From BRH-c25 sp964447145 (lineage in GTDB: Bacteria; Bacillota; Clostridia; Lutisporales; Lutisporaceae): DNA of 64,000 bases. The stretch is taken from positions 13,752 to 77,751 of the forward strand of contig CAYURW010000001.1 of NCBI GenBank assembly GCA_964447145.1, read 5' to 3'. This document shows positions 8,818 through 17,126 of the stretch, piece after piece. Position 1 is the first letter of the stretch. Each line of letters begins with the position of its first letter. A program made the position numbers and the translations under genes. Below the pieces are notes generated by a model. That model worked only from the letters and a program-made list of their open reading frames with translations, was not told the DNA's origin and did no database searches.

Positions 8818-8884
8818 AAGGCAGCTTGCCGCATTTGCTATCTATAAGTCTTTTACAAAGTAAATTCTGGCGCAGGCACATAAA
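8818..8884. repeat. Dispersed ~67-bp repeat, copy 1
   Basis: Aligns without large gaps to 31719-31786. Both begin AAGGCAGCTTGCCG and share CTTGC and TTCTGGCGC blocks; the other differences are mostly C/T and G/A transitions. It sits just upstream of the HTH/membrane gene. The rest of the 8641-8905 interval has no clear gene. Confidence 0.55.
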
Positions 8885-8905
8885 CAAAGTTTTTTAACAA
8901 AGGCG

Positions 8906-9946
8906 GTGTTTGCCATCGACTCTGCATTTACGACCGGTTTCATACTTAAAACCCTATTTCGCTATTCCTTTGAAAATCAACGGTATTTCACAGAATATTA
9001 CGTTAACTGCGATAAAAGCCTTGTATACAAATGGATCAACGATACGGTCGCCCTGCCCAAAAAGCATGTTGCCAACATCGTCCGGTTTTCTATTGAGCAA
9101 ACCAATGATTCGGAAAAACTGCAAATCAGAAATATAATTCAACAAAAATTAGTGCACATATCCCTATGTGATGAGAGCAAAGCATCCCTCCTGAACAAGG
9201 AGGATTTCGGCGAATTTTTGAGTGGAGCCCTTATGTATGCGATAGCATGCCGGACTGAACAGCAAAAAAACCCATATTCAAGGCTTGCCAGTACTGGCAT
9301 AAGCCTTCCAATGCTTCTTGCCTGCGGTTTTTTTGCCTTGATCTCCGGGGGCATTCTTTGGACTTTTCTGAACCGATTGCTGGGATGGACGTATTTTATG
9401 GGAGGGCAGGGAAATGAACCTGCCGGTCTACCTTCTTTTATATGGGGCGTACTTTCTAACATGCCGATTATTGTATTCGCTTTACTGGCTGCCAGAAAGA
9501 GCGCTAATCTGTCTAGAAGCAGAAGTATTGCCTTAATAGCGTTATATACTCTGCTTAGCGGTTTTGGTGCCTTTGTCTTTTATAACAGCAGCTTTAGAAT
9601 ACTAATGGAGCAGACGGCTCTTGGTTACGTCTTACGGGAATGCTTCATTGCAGGAGTTTATGGTCTTATTATTTCGGGGTTTCCTTTGCTTTCCCTTTAT
9701 CTCGTTTTGCACAGATCTGATATACCCACATTATGGCATATTGCGGGAATATGCTTGCCCCCTGCCGCTGCAGTGCTGGCCGTTCTGGGTGTTTCTCTCA
9801 TTAACAGACCGGAGATTGAGATCGCTCCGCTTCGGGGTTTCTCTGTCGCATTGGCGCTCCGGTTCTGCATATTTTTGATCGTATATCTGTACATTTCCGG
9901 TATGGTTTTCCATAAAAATCGCTTTTCCTCCGGTATTCATATTTAA
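8906..9946 (+). CDS. Polytopic membrane protein with N-terminal HTH-like domain
   Basis: 346 aa, not a family I recognise by name. Residues 1-90 are soluble, with a helix-turn-helix-like stretch (YFTEYYVNCDKSLVYKWINDTVALPKKHV) resembling the recognition region of XRE-type proteins. The remainder has about seven hydrophobic helices (starting near 132, ISLPMLLACGFFALISGG) separated by short loops and ending with KNRFSS. A membrane-tethered regulator is one reading; a membrane protein with a degenerate HTH is another. GTG start at 8906 overlaps the only Shine-Dalgarno-like AAAGGCGG, so the exact start is uncertain. Nothing in the neighbourhood forms an obvious operon with it. Confidence 0.6.
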   Translation: MFAIDSAFTTGFILKTLFRYSFENQRYFTEYYVNCDKSLVYKWINDTVALPKKHVANIVRFSIEQTNDSEKLQIRNIIQQKLVHISLCDESKASLLNKEDFGEFLSGALMYAIACRTEQQKNPYSRLASTGISLPMLLACGFFALISGGILWTFLNRLLGWTYFMGGQGNEPAGLPSFIWGVLSNMPIIVFALLAARKSANLSRSRSIALIALYTLLSGFGAFVFYNSSFRILMEQTALGYVLRECFIAGVYGLIISGFPLLSLYLVLHRSDIPTLWHIAGICLPPAAAVLAVLGVSLINRPEIEIAPLRGFSVALALRFCIFLIVYLYISGMVFHKNRFSSGIHI

Positions 9947-9978
9947 GAGTTATTGCATATGCCGACATCTGCACTTGT

Positions 9979-10297
9979 ATTACGCTATATAGAAATACGC
10001 CAGTATGCAGCTAATTAAAACGAGGGCGGTTTCGATGCAAATAAAATCAAGGTAACATAAATCTGTTCCAACGATGCTTTCAATGAAAAAATGCAAATTT
10101 TTGTGCAAAATTTCGTTAAATTTCCTTTGCTCACCATTTCGCCTCCATTTATTCCAATCCATATCTTTACATTCTTCTATGCACATTCCTTTTACAATAC
10201 TTCAACTATATGATTGCACTATATAGAATATGCCAGCAAACAGCTAATTAAAAATAACATACAACCTTCGGCGTATTCTATGAATCAAGGAAAACAT
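9979..10297. repeat. Two related ~80-bp repeats in non-coding DNA
   Basis: Copy 1 (9979-10058) and copy 2 (10213-10297) share CTATATAGAA, GCCAG, CAGCTAATTAAAA and a 3' ATCAAGG-AACAT end. No gene is supported; a 68-codon minus-strand frame here overlaps the repeat and has poor composition. Similar AATCAAGG ends occur at about 3640 and 60467. Confidence 0.5.
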
Positions 10298-10342
10298 TTT
10301 AGGATATCCGAAATATACTAGCTGATGTCTATCCTAAAATGT
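10294..10342. repeat. MITE-like element, short form (49 bp)
   Basis: Ends ACATTTTAGGATATCCGAA (10294-10312) and GATGTCTATCCTAAAATGT (10324-10342) form 13-bp terminal inverted repeats. The same two ends, in opposite orientation, bound the 135-bp element at 13429-13563. Confidence 0.65.
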
Positions 10343-10367
10343 ATAAATACCTCACATCAAATCCTAT

Positions 10368-10452
10368 ATATGTCGTGAAAAAGATTTATCATTACAAAAT
10401 CAGTTGAAGATTCTGATTTTGTGTTAAAATAATGTACTTTTCACGACATATG
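10368..10452. repeat. 85-bp nested palindrome
   Basis: A perfect 15-bp inverted repeat, ATATGTCGTGAAAAA (10368-10382) with its complement at 10438-10452, encloses a perfect 10-bp hairpin, ACAAAATCAG (10394-10403) with CTGATTTTGT (10413-10422). It lies about 110 bp upstream of the DUF5050 gene. It could be another miniature element or a structured leader. Confidence 0.65.
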
Positions 10453-10558
10453 AATTCAGGAGTAGGAAAAACCGAATAATTCCACTATTTTTCCACCAAA
10501 AATATCCGCCCTTCTGATACAATTTGCCTATATATTTGAGACAGAAGGGGATAAATCA

Positions 10559-12331
10559 ATGAAAAAAATCTCAACATTCATGCTTTTGGTCAGTGTGCTC
10601 TGGTATGCTGCGACAGCATCCGGAAATAACTCCGCTATTATTATAGCCGCAGTAGTCACTTTGACAGCGTTTCCTGCATGGGCATTTGTTGTTGCGGGAA
10701 AAACAGGACGCAATCCTTGGAAATGGGCTTTGCTAAGCGTTCTGCTTCCGCTGGTCGGCCCTCTTATCCTTGCTATAACCGCCCGCAGGGACATTGCCGC
10801 AATACAGCACAAGGAAATGGCTGAAGGTAAAAAGAGCTTCTGGGAAAAACGATTCGGCAAATTTGGAGAGTTGATACCCTATGTAGCAGTATTTCTTGTT
10901 TTACTTGCATGCATCGGGTTGTCAAAGCTGGGTGTTGATATACCTTTTCTTTCATCCCCGGCTTCAAACCATTCAGATATGTCCTATGATGTAATAAACG
11001 GCAATGATACAACAAACCTGGTTAACGGAGGATTGTGGCTCAAGGGTTATTCCTTTGATTTGTTTGCTAATATGCGGGACAGCGGTAAAATCTATGCAGT
11101 AAATTACAACTCCGGATTAAAGGTCTATAAGTATTGTGATGACAGCGCAAGCAATCTATGCGAATTAAAGGGTTTCATATACTATATAAACAAATCTGAC
11201 AATGACAGAATTTACAGAATAGACACGTCGAAGGAGGTAAAAGGTGAAAAGCTGACTGAGGATTCTGTGTCACAGTTCTGTGTTGCTGACAAAATATATT
11301 ATTTAAACAAAGATGACAACAGCAGAATCTATTGTATAAGCCGGGACGGCAAGAACAAAAAAAAGCTCGGCAGCAACAGCGCATCAAACCTTTTTCAGGA
11401 TTACGAAAAACTATATTATATAAACACAAAGGACAATCATATCAATTGTATGACCACCGACGGCAAGAAAAACGAAAAGTACATCGAAGACAAGGCCGCC
11501 CAAATATTAACCCATAATAACCGGATATACTATATAAACCTTGATGATAACAACAGGATTTACAGTGTTGCAAATGACGGAACAGGGCGGAGAATGGAAA
11601 GCGACTATTCTTCAGAATACATGTGCTATAACGGATTTGACTTTTGTTTTGCAAATAAGAACGACCAGGGCCGCATTTACATGTTAGAAGGTCAAAATGT
11701 CACAAAATTAAGTGATTATACAAATTGTACCAATATTAACGCATTGATTGGCAGCGGTATCATGTTCATATCAAAAGGGGAGCAAAGGTTTTTTAATACA
11801 TCGAACGTTGTCACCCCTGTTGAATATTTCCCCGGAGTGAGCAGTATGTATGAAGACTCTCAAGCCATGATACCTGCACCCCCTCAATTGCCTGAACCCC
11901 CCCAATTGTCTGCACCTGACCCGGATGCTTTTGCCCGCAGTAATTCAATTTTCCCGGCAGATTTGGCATGGCCGGATTATCTGCCCAAGGATATCCCTCC
12001 TATACCCGCAAATATTGTATGGATATGGGGTGACGCTGATTTGGTCCGTATACAATTTAGCGATCTGCCCCATCAGGACTTGATGAATTATCTGATACTG
12101 ATGAAAAGCAAAGGCTTTGCATTAGAATATGTCATTTATACACAGCCCGGACAGACGCTGTCCGAGGCGGAACTGAAGATACTGGCGGAGCAGGGGAAAT
12201 TTGACGCCGTCCGTATGAAGAAGGACAAATACAATTTCTATATCGAATACGGTGCAAATGAAGGCACCTATGATCTGAACGTAAAAGATTCTCTGGACCC
12301 CAGTGAAGTGAAAATACCGGGAAGCAATTAA
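10559..12331 (+). CDS. DUF5050-type beta-propeller membrane protein
   Basis: 590 aa, function unknown. Residues 1-80 hold two or three hydrophobic helices, and a further helix lies at about 105-125 (IPYVAVFLVLLACIGLS). The large domain that follows is presumably extracytoplasmic. It contains at least five blades of roughly 44 residues with the recurring pattern YYIN-x-D-D-N-x-RIY (near 203, 247, 287, 328), the signature of DUF5050/TolB-like propellers. A proline-rich linker (PAPPQLPEPPQLSAP, near 440) leads to a C-terminal alpha/beta domain. Start ATG 10559 follows AGAAGGGG with good spacing. It converges with the BtrH-like gene, leaving only 24 bp between stop codons. Confidence 0.75.
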   Translation: MKKISTFMLLVSVLWYAATASGNNSAIIIAAVVTLTAFPAWAFVVAGKTGRNPWKWALLSVLLPLVGPLILAITARRDIAAIQHKEMAEGKKSFWEKRFGKFGELIPYVAVFLVLLACIGLSKLGVDIPFLSSPASNHSDMSYDVINGNDTTNLVNGGLWLKGYSFDLFANMRDSGKIYAVNYNSGLKVYKYCDDSASNLCELKGFIYYINKSDNDRIYRIDTSKEVKGEKLTEDSVSQFCVADKIYYLNKDDNSRIYCISRDGKNKKKLGSNSASNLFQDYEKLYYINTKDNHINCMTTDGKKNEKYIEDKAAQILTHNNRIYYINLDDNNRIYSVANDGTGRRMESDYSSEYMCYNGFDFCFANKNDQGRIYMLEGQNVTKLSDYTNCTNINALIGSGIMFISKGEQRFFNTSNVVTPVEYFPGVSSMYEDSQAMIPAPPQLPEPPQLSAPDPDAFARSNSIFPADLAWPDYLPKDIPPIPANIVWIWGDADLVRIQFSDLPHQDLMNYLILMKSKGFALEYVIYTQPGQTLSEAELKILAEQGKFDAVRMKKDKYNFYIEYGANEGTYDLNVKDSLDPSEVKIPGSN

Positions 12332-12355
12332 GGAAAGACAGAAGAGGGGAGACAG

Positions 12356-13408
12356 TCATTTACACAGTGCCTTGTATCCCTCTTTCATCTTTTCCAGAAC
12401 CCCCGCAAATAACATAGGGAGACTACCGATATCATCGGCTTTGCCTGATAGATAAACGATTATTGCATTTGATACCTTTTCCATTAAGCAGGCCCCCTCT
12501 CTAAAGATCAATGCTGCATCTGTCCATCTCTCATTTTTATACTCTGCCCCCATTATGGAAAGAACATTGCTCATTTTGTCAAATCCACCCCTGAATGAGA
12601 TATCATCAGGCTTGTCGATGCCTTTAAGAGCATTCGGCATTGTCGGTACCGTTCCAAAAAATATCACCATATTTGTCAAAATCTTGTCATGATCATCCCT
12701 GCTCATCCGGACTCTCCATTTTGGAAGCTCATGGATGAACTTTTCAAAGCCTTTATTTCCCAAAAAGTTTGCGGGGGGGTTTAAGAACTGTTCTCTTCTC
12801 TTTGCCAAAGCATCTTTTGCAATTTGGTATTTATCCTTTACTCCATTCATTCTGATTGTACATACTGTATTTCTCTTGCTTAACCCCGGATAGCTGCAAT
12901 TCATACAATCCTTTAATTCTTCATAGGAAAGGCGCAGAAGCTCCGGGCGCCCGCAATCATATAGATATATGCACTGTTCATTCTCGTCATAGCCAACCAT
13001 AAGTACATAGTGAAAGGGAATATGCTCTTTATGATAAAGCTTGGGGTAATAAGGCAGATAATACATGTCCAAAGCGCCCAGAACTACCGGATAACCTGCA
13101 TCAATCTCGGACTTTGCTTTTGCCAGGGCTTTCTCATAGCTCCTGCACTCGTGGTGTTTATAATCAAAGCCGACAATTGGGGCCAAAAACTCATACATCT
13201 TTTTTGTACGCCCATCTCCCAGTGCCACCATTCTCTTGAGTTCTGATTTGTCAGTTTTTAAATAGCAAAATGAACCAAACCACGATAAAACAAAGAAAAA
13301 ATTGCTGGGCAGTGATTCCCCCGTTTTGTTCATGTATATATCCTCTATCCCGTTCCACATGCACTCGTAATCATCAAAATGATGCTTTAGTTCAATTATC
13401 CTTTTCAT
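12356..13408 (-). CDS. BtrH N-terminal-like (cysteine-peptidase-fold acyltransferase) protein
   Basis: About 350 aa. The first half resembles the BtrH N-terminal domain, a C39-peptidase-like fold that in butirosin synthesis moves an acyl chain from a carrier protein to an amine. Visible features are DDYECMWNGI near residue 15 (candidate Cys in place of the usual HC motif), YPVVLGALDMYYLPYY, HIPFHYVLMVGYDE (His candidate) and IYLYDCG (Asp candidate). The second half is helical and matches the DUF4872-like tail of such proteins. ATG 13408 follows GGAGGGG with 6 nt spacing, preferred over ATG 13423. It is the last gene on this strand of the B12-radical-SAM cluster, separated from the MerR gene by a MITE-like repeat, so membership is uncertain. 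Confidence 0.65.
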   Translation of the reverse strand: MKRIIELKHHFDDYECMWNGIEDIYMNKTGESLPSNFFFVLSWFGSFCYLKTDKSELKRMVALGDGRTKKMYEFLAPIVGFDYKHHECRSYEKALAKAKSEIDAGYPVVLGALDMYYLPYYPKLYHKEHIPFHYVLMVGYDENEQCIYLYDCGRPELLRLSYEELKDCMNCSYPGLSKRNTVCTIRMNGVKDKYQIAKDALAKRREQFLNPPANFLGNKGFEKFIHELPKWRVRMSRDDHDKILTNMVIFFGTVPTMPNALKGIDKPDDISFRGGFDKMSNVLSIMGAEYKNERWTDAALIFREGACLMEKVSNAIIVYLSGKADDIGSLPMLFAGVLEKMKEGYKALCK

Positions 13409-13428
13409 TGTAAACCCCTCCATTTAAT

Positions 13429-13563
13429 GTGTTTTAGGATAGACATCCATTAATTAGAATACAGGTACTGTATCCGGTTGCCGCAATCGTCGCATTGTGT
13501 GTAAATAGACATCGTTAATTGGATTGCGCATACCCATAATCAGATTCGGATATCCTAAAATGT
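13429..13563. repeat. MITE-like element, long form (135 bp)
   Basis: The right end, TTCGGATATCCTAAAATGT (13545-13563), is the exact reverse complement of the left end of the 10294-10342 element. The left end (GTTTTAGGATAGACATC, 13431-13447) matches the other end with a 3-nt change. An internal direct repeat (TAGACATC...TTAATT) recurs at about 13440 and 13506. It occupies the BtrH-MerR intergenic space. Confidence 0.65.
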
Positions 13564-13613
13564 ATAGTTATTGTTTATCTACAAAAAGAATAAACCCTCG
13601 CACAATGCGAGAG

Positions 13614-14435
13614 TCAAGAGGTTTTTGAAATATTTTTCAATGTAAAATAGTATTCCGTTATATAATCCCGTGGATCGCACCCATTTCTGGGGGATAAAAA
13701 ATATCTGCGCAGCGGTACTCCGTATATTTCATAACCCATGTCCTTTATATAGTTGTGCACATAGCAGCTTATGTCGCTGATCCTGCTGTAAACTCCCCTT
13801 ACCGTTACAGCTGCTGCTTCAACTGCCGGCATTTCGTAAAATCTCAGCTCTGATTCTATTGGAAGAATTTCGCTAACTTCTCTTTGTACTTCCGTATCAA
13901 TTATATTATTCCTTAAATCAATGCTGTGAGTGATTGCATAGGAATACTCATCTCCCAGTGTCTTTACACCATTTATGCGGCATATATGATCCAGCCTTTC
14001 CCAGAGTAGGCCCTCATCTTCAAATTTGCTTATTTTTCCCCGAAGACTTACTACCTTTCTCACAGTAAAGGATATTAATTTTGCCGAAAAAACCATGTCG
14101 CCATATTTGTCAATATTCCCGGCTGTCTGGCGCATTAGCCGGATTTGCTGCATAATGTGTTCTGCGGATTTCTGCCTTTCAATGATCTTGCTTTCTATAA
14201 GCTGTTGTATTTCGTTATTGGAACAGCTATTTATTTTTGCAATTTCCTTTAATCCAAATCCAAGCTCTTTGAGTATCTGAATTCGGTTAGCCTCTAATAT
14301 CTGGTTTTCACTGTAATAGCGATAATTGCTGGTATCACCGGTATGCTTCGGTACCAATAATCCAATTTTGCCATAATGACGAAGCATATGAATGCTCATT
14401 CCTGTAAGGGATGCAAATTCACCTATCCTAAGCAT
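13614..14435 (-). CDS. MerR-family regulator with GyrI-like effector domain
   Basis: About 273 aa from MLRIGEFASLTG. The N-terminal MerR winged helix (LRIGEFASLTGMSIHMLRHYGKIGLLVPK, then YRYYSENQ) is followed by a coiled-coil dimerisation helix (to ~115). A C-terminal GyrI/BmrR-like domain (about 145-270) ends in DPRDYITEYYFTL, typical of drug- or small-molecule-responsive activators. The frame stays open to 14579, but that extension lacks family similarity, so I start at ATG 14435. GGAGG lies 12 nt upstream, and an overlapping 4-codon ATG frame that ends at this start might couple translation. It is downstream of the GNAT gene and is the likely regulator of the cluster. Confidence 0.85.
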   Translation of the reverse strand: MLRIGEFASLTGMSIHMLRHYGKIGLLVPKHTGDTSNYRYYSENQILEANRIQILKELGFGLKEIAKINSCSNNEIQQLIESKIIERQKSAEHIMQQIRLMRQTAGNIDKYGDMVFSAKLISFTVRKVVSLRGKISKFEDEGLLWERLDHICRINGVKTLGDEYSYAITHSIDLRNNIIDTEVQREVSEILPIESELRFYEMPAVEAAAVTVRGVYSRISDISCYVHNYIKDMGYEIYGVPLRRYFLSPRNGCDPRDYITEYYFTLKNISKTS

Positions 14436-14579
14436 ACGGCATCCTGGCCTCCTATCTTCATAATATCCCTGCTGTATTACCGGAGCCTGCCGGATATTAT
14501 CAGGCAAAATCCTGATTCCCGAGGACTCTGGCGCAGGCGGCAAATGGCATTCTGCGTCAATCCAAAAATACGCAGGCAT

Positions 14580-15644
14580 TTACAAAAATGCAGTGTCAAT
14601 ATACAGATTCTTCCCCACAAGCCCTCCAAAGGTTTCTTTACTATGCTCAAAGTCAACAATATAGCAGCGGCTGTCATAGTGGATGTGCCTTGTTTTCTCA
14701 AAATATGCCCTGAGAGGGTGCCTTTCGAAGAGCCCTATCATAATAAAGTCAAATTCCCTTGCGTCCTGCCTCATAAACTGCCAAAGATAGTGTGCGAGGG
14801 CTGCATCGTTGTTCTCCGCCCATAGACCCGCACATGCACAGTTGGCGGTTTCATTTATTTTCGGAAAGGACGGATACCCCAGGAATCTTGTAGGCAGCTT
14901 GCTAATCAGCCTGTATATTCCTCTATAGTTTTTTATCACATACTGTTTATACTGCTGCTGATTCAGCACATATCCGCAGGCAACAAGGTCGCTTCCTTTA
15001 TACAAGCCGTAATGAACCGCATTCTCCAAATCATAGGACCCTATGCTTTGGAGGGACATATCAACCCCCCGGGCCTGCCTTTCAAAAAAGGCCTCCAGCT
15101 CATTCCTGCAACACCGTCTTGGGGTGTATTGTCCGGTTCCTGCAAGCCTTATCCCTGATTTGCAAAAGTACACACGATAATCTCCAAAATATTCATACAA
15201 AGGCATAAGCTTCCTTGGTTTTTCAAGCATCCTCCGTGCTTCTGTGTTTTCTTTTAATATGGTCGTAAAATAGAAATCCGCCTGGCCGCCGACAAGCTCG
15301 TACATTTCCCGATAGATATATGGAATGAACAATATTTTCCCCCTATATTCCGGCCTCAGCTTAAGTCCTGTCAAATACCCCATTCTCATAATTTTTCCGT
15401 CTATATATACATTTCTTATTATACAGGCGCCCAATCCCGCAGCTTTATTTTTCAGCTTGTCTCTCAGAATCAGAATAATCGTTTTTTCCCCTTCCCTTTC
15501 AAAAGAGGCTACAGGGTCGGGCTCCCTCAAATATTGAAGGGCTATCCCCCCGTCAAATTCCCCGCATCTGAATATTTCCTTTATATCCTCCAGATCCCTT
15601 TGTTCTGCCAAAGCAATCTCATACTTATCACTTGGGAAGTTCAT
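14580..15644 (-). CDS. GNAT-like acyltransferase domain protein
   Basis: 354 aa. The N-terminal half has a GNAT fold pattern: YEIALAEQRDLEDIKEIF, then beta strands ending in MGYLTGLKLRPEYRGKILFIPYIY, where the R-P-E-Y-R-G-K-x-L piece is the acetyl-CoA-binding motif A. The second half (from ~190) may be a second, degenerate GNAT fold (VACGYVLNQQ; FDFIMIGLFERHPLRAYF). Start ATG 15644 follows GGGAGG and overlaps the 3' end of the radical SAM gene by 17 bp, implying translational coupling. Substrate unknown; N-acylation of the pathway intermediate is an inference. Confidence 0.7.
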   Translation of the reverse strand: MNFPSDKYEIALAEQRDLEDIKEIFRCGEFDGGIALQYLREPDPVASFEREGEKTIILILRDKLKNKAAGLGACIIRNVYIDGKIMRMGYLTGLKLRPEYRGKILFIPYIYREMYELVGGQADFYFTTILKENTEARRMLEKPRKLMPLYEYFGDYRVYFCKSGIRLAGTGQYTPRRCCRNELEAFFERQARGVDMSLQSIGSYDLENAVHYGLYKGSDLVACGYVLNQQQYKQYVIKNYRGIYRLISKLPTRFLGYPSFPKINETANCACAGLWAENNDAALAHYLWQFMRQDAREFDFIMIGLFERHPLRAYFEKTRHIHYDSRCYIVDFEHSKETFGGLVGKNLYIDTAFL

Positions 15645-16959
15645 CCAAATTCCTCCCTACGGGTATATTCATTTTTTCGTCAACTTCTCCCCCGATGCTC
15701 AAATTCATTGCCCAGAATAAGAACCACAACATCGGGCTTGTCCTGCCCATTGCAGAAATTCCTCTTCCCAATAGGTTCTTCCCTTTTGAAAACTCTTTTC
15801 TTGCATCCCTGCAGAGCCTGCTGAGCCTTTCGGGGGACATATTTCTCGGCACAAAGGCCAGTTCACCATAGTTGTAATTTTCCTGAAGCCACCATTTCTC
15901 CGTTATCAGTCTTTTTTCGGCTTTTAAATGCTCATACATTTTTGTCCCGGGAAAGGGCAGCAAATGGTTAAAGGCTGCAGTATAGAACCTGTGCTTTTCT
16001 GAAAAATACAAAGCCTTTTCTATGGTCTCCTCCGTGTCGTAATCATATCCGAATATAAAGGTGGCATAAATGCCTATGCCTGCAGCATGAACACGATTTA
16101 CCAGCTCATCTCTTTCACTCATGATTAAATTTATGGATTTATTCATCTGCCTTAGATTTTCCTCCTCCAGACTTTCAAAGCCTATCAGAATAATCTCGCA
16201 GCCGCTTTCCTTCATGGCTTTCAGCAGCTCATCATCCCTGGCCATATTGAGAGTACCCTGCCCTGCCCACTTAATTTTCAAAGGTTTTATTTTCTTGAAA
16301 AGCTCCATAGCATTTTTCTTGTCTGCCACCAGATTATCGTCTACTAAAAAATGATACCTGTGTTCAGAGTTCTGGATATCCTTAATAATATATTCATGGG
16401 GGCGGGGGTAGTAATTGCAATTGTAATAGCTTGATATCGCACAAAAGTTGCAACGGTTGCAGCAGCCTCTGCCTGTTTCAATAAGGGAGACCGGCAGATA
16501 TTTTTTATCTTTGTATACAGACCTGTCAGGCAATAAAGGGCTGTAGCCCGTATTACCCGAATAATGCCTTTTCAGCTCACCCCTTCGGAAATCCGAAAGC
16601 ATTCTTCCCCATACCTCTTCAGCGTTGCCGGTTATTATTGCATCGGCATGTTCCATGGTCTCCTCCGGCATAAGAGTTGTATGGTAACCTCCAAGGACCA
16701 CCTTTGCCCCTCTTTCTCTGAAAGCTCTGCTTATTTCATAGCTGCGCCCTGCCGTGTAGGTTTCCACCGTTATAGCCACCAGATCCGCAGGCTCATCATA
16801 ATTGATAAGCTCTATCCTGTCATCATAGAAGGACGTTTCGATGTCCCGGGGAGTCAGGCTCTTTAGTACGGCAATGGTCAGGGGCTCCATTTTCCATGTA
16901 CCTATATATTTCTGCCCCGGTTTTTTTCCTATTGCAGGTAATATAAATATTATTTTCAC
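15628..16959 (-). CDS. B12-binding radical SAM enzyme (fourth of the cluster)
   Basis: About 443 aa. The N-terminal cobalamin-binding Rossmann-like domain (~1-150) contains DLVAITVETYTAGRSYEIS and VVLGGYHTTLMPEETMEHADAIITGNAEEVW. The radical SAM barrel starts at RGCCNRCNFC (CX3CX2C, ~155) and has FLVDDNL and GFESLEEENL. A C-terminal block, PFPGTKMYEHL then KWWLQENYNYGELAFVPRNM, is shared with the enzymes at 20966 and 22315. Family members methylate unreactive carbons or perform ring chemistry. GTG 16959 follows GAGGTG with 7 nt spacing and matches the usual VKIIFILP start, preferred over ATG 17016. Confidence 0.9.
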   Translation of the reverse strand: MKIIFILPAIGKKPGQKYIGTWKMEPLTIAVLKSLTPRDIETSFYDDRIELINYDEPADLVAITVETYTAGRSYEISRAFRERGAKVVLGGYHTTLMPEETMEHADAIITGNAEEVWGRMLSDFRRGELKRHYSGNTGYSPLLPDRSVYKDKKYLPVSLIETGRGCCNRCNFCAISSYYNCNYYPRPHEYIIKDIQNSEHRYHFLVDDNLVADKKNAMELFKKIKPLKIKWAGQGTLNMARDDELLKAMKESGCEIILIGFESLEEENLRQMNKSINLIMSERDELVNRVHAAGIGIYATFIFGYDYDTEETIEKALYFSEKHRFYTAAFNHLLPFPGTKMYEHLKAEKRLITEKWWLQENYNYGELAFVPRNMSPERLSRLCRDARKEFSKGKNLLGRGISAMGRTSPMLWFLFWAMNLSIGGEVDEKMNIPVGRNLDELPK

Positions 16960-17126
16960 GTTTATCACCTCAACAAATACAATTACCCCATCATTCACCA
17001 CTTCAGGGTAATACAAATATCATCTCCACATAGGCTATACAATATTATGCAAATAAATCAGATGCAGACTCCCCTCCGTAATAAAAACAGGCCGTCAAAA
17101 GCCTTCCTCCTTCGATTTATCTCTCT

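Noticed and set aside
9980..10186. 68-codon minus-strand frame and an inner 40-codon frame with a GGAGG site
   Set aside because: They overlap a repeat; the sequence lacks autoinducer or toxin motifs and no partner gene is adjacent.
14436..14579. N-terminal extension of the MerR protein
   Set aside because: Not homologous to MerR proteins; a ribosome site and the classic LRIGEFA start lie at 14435.
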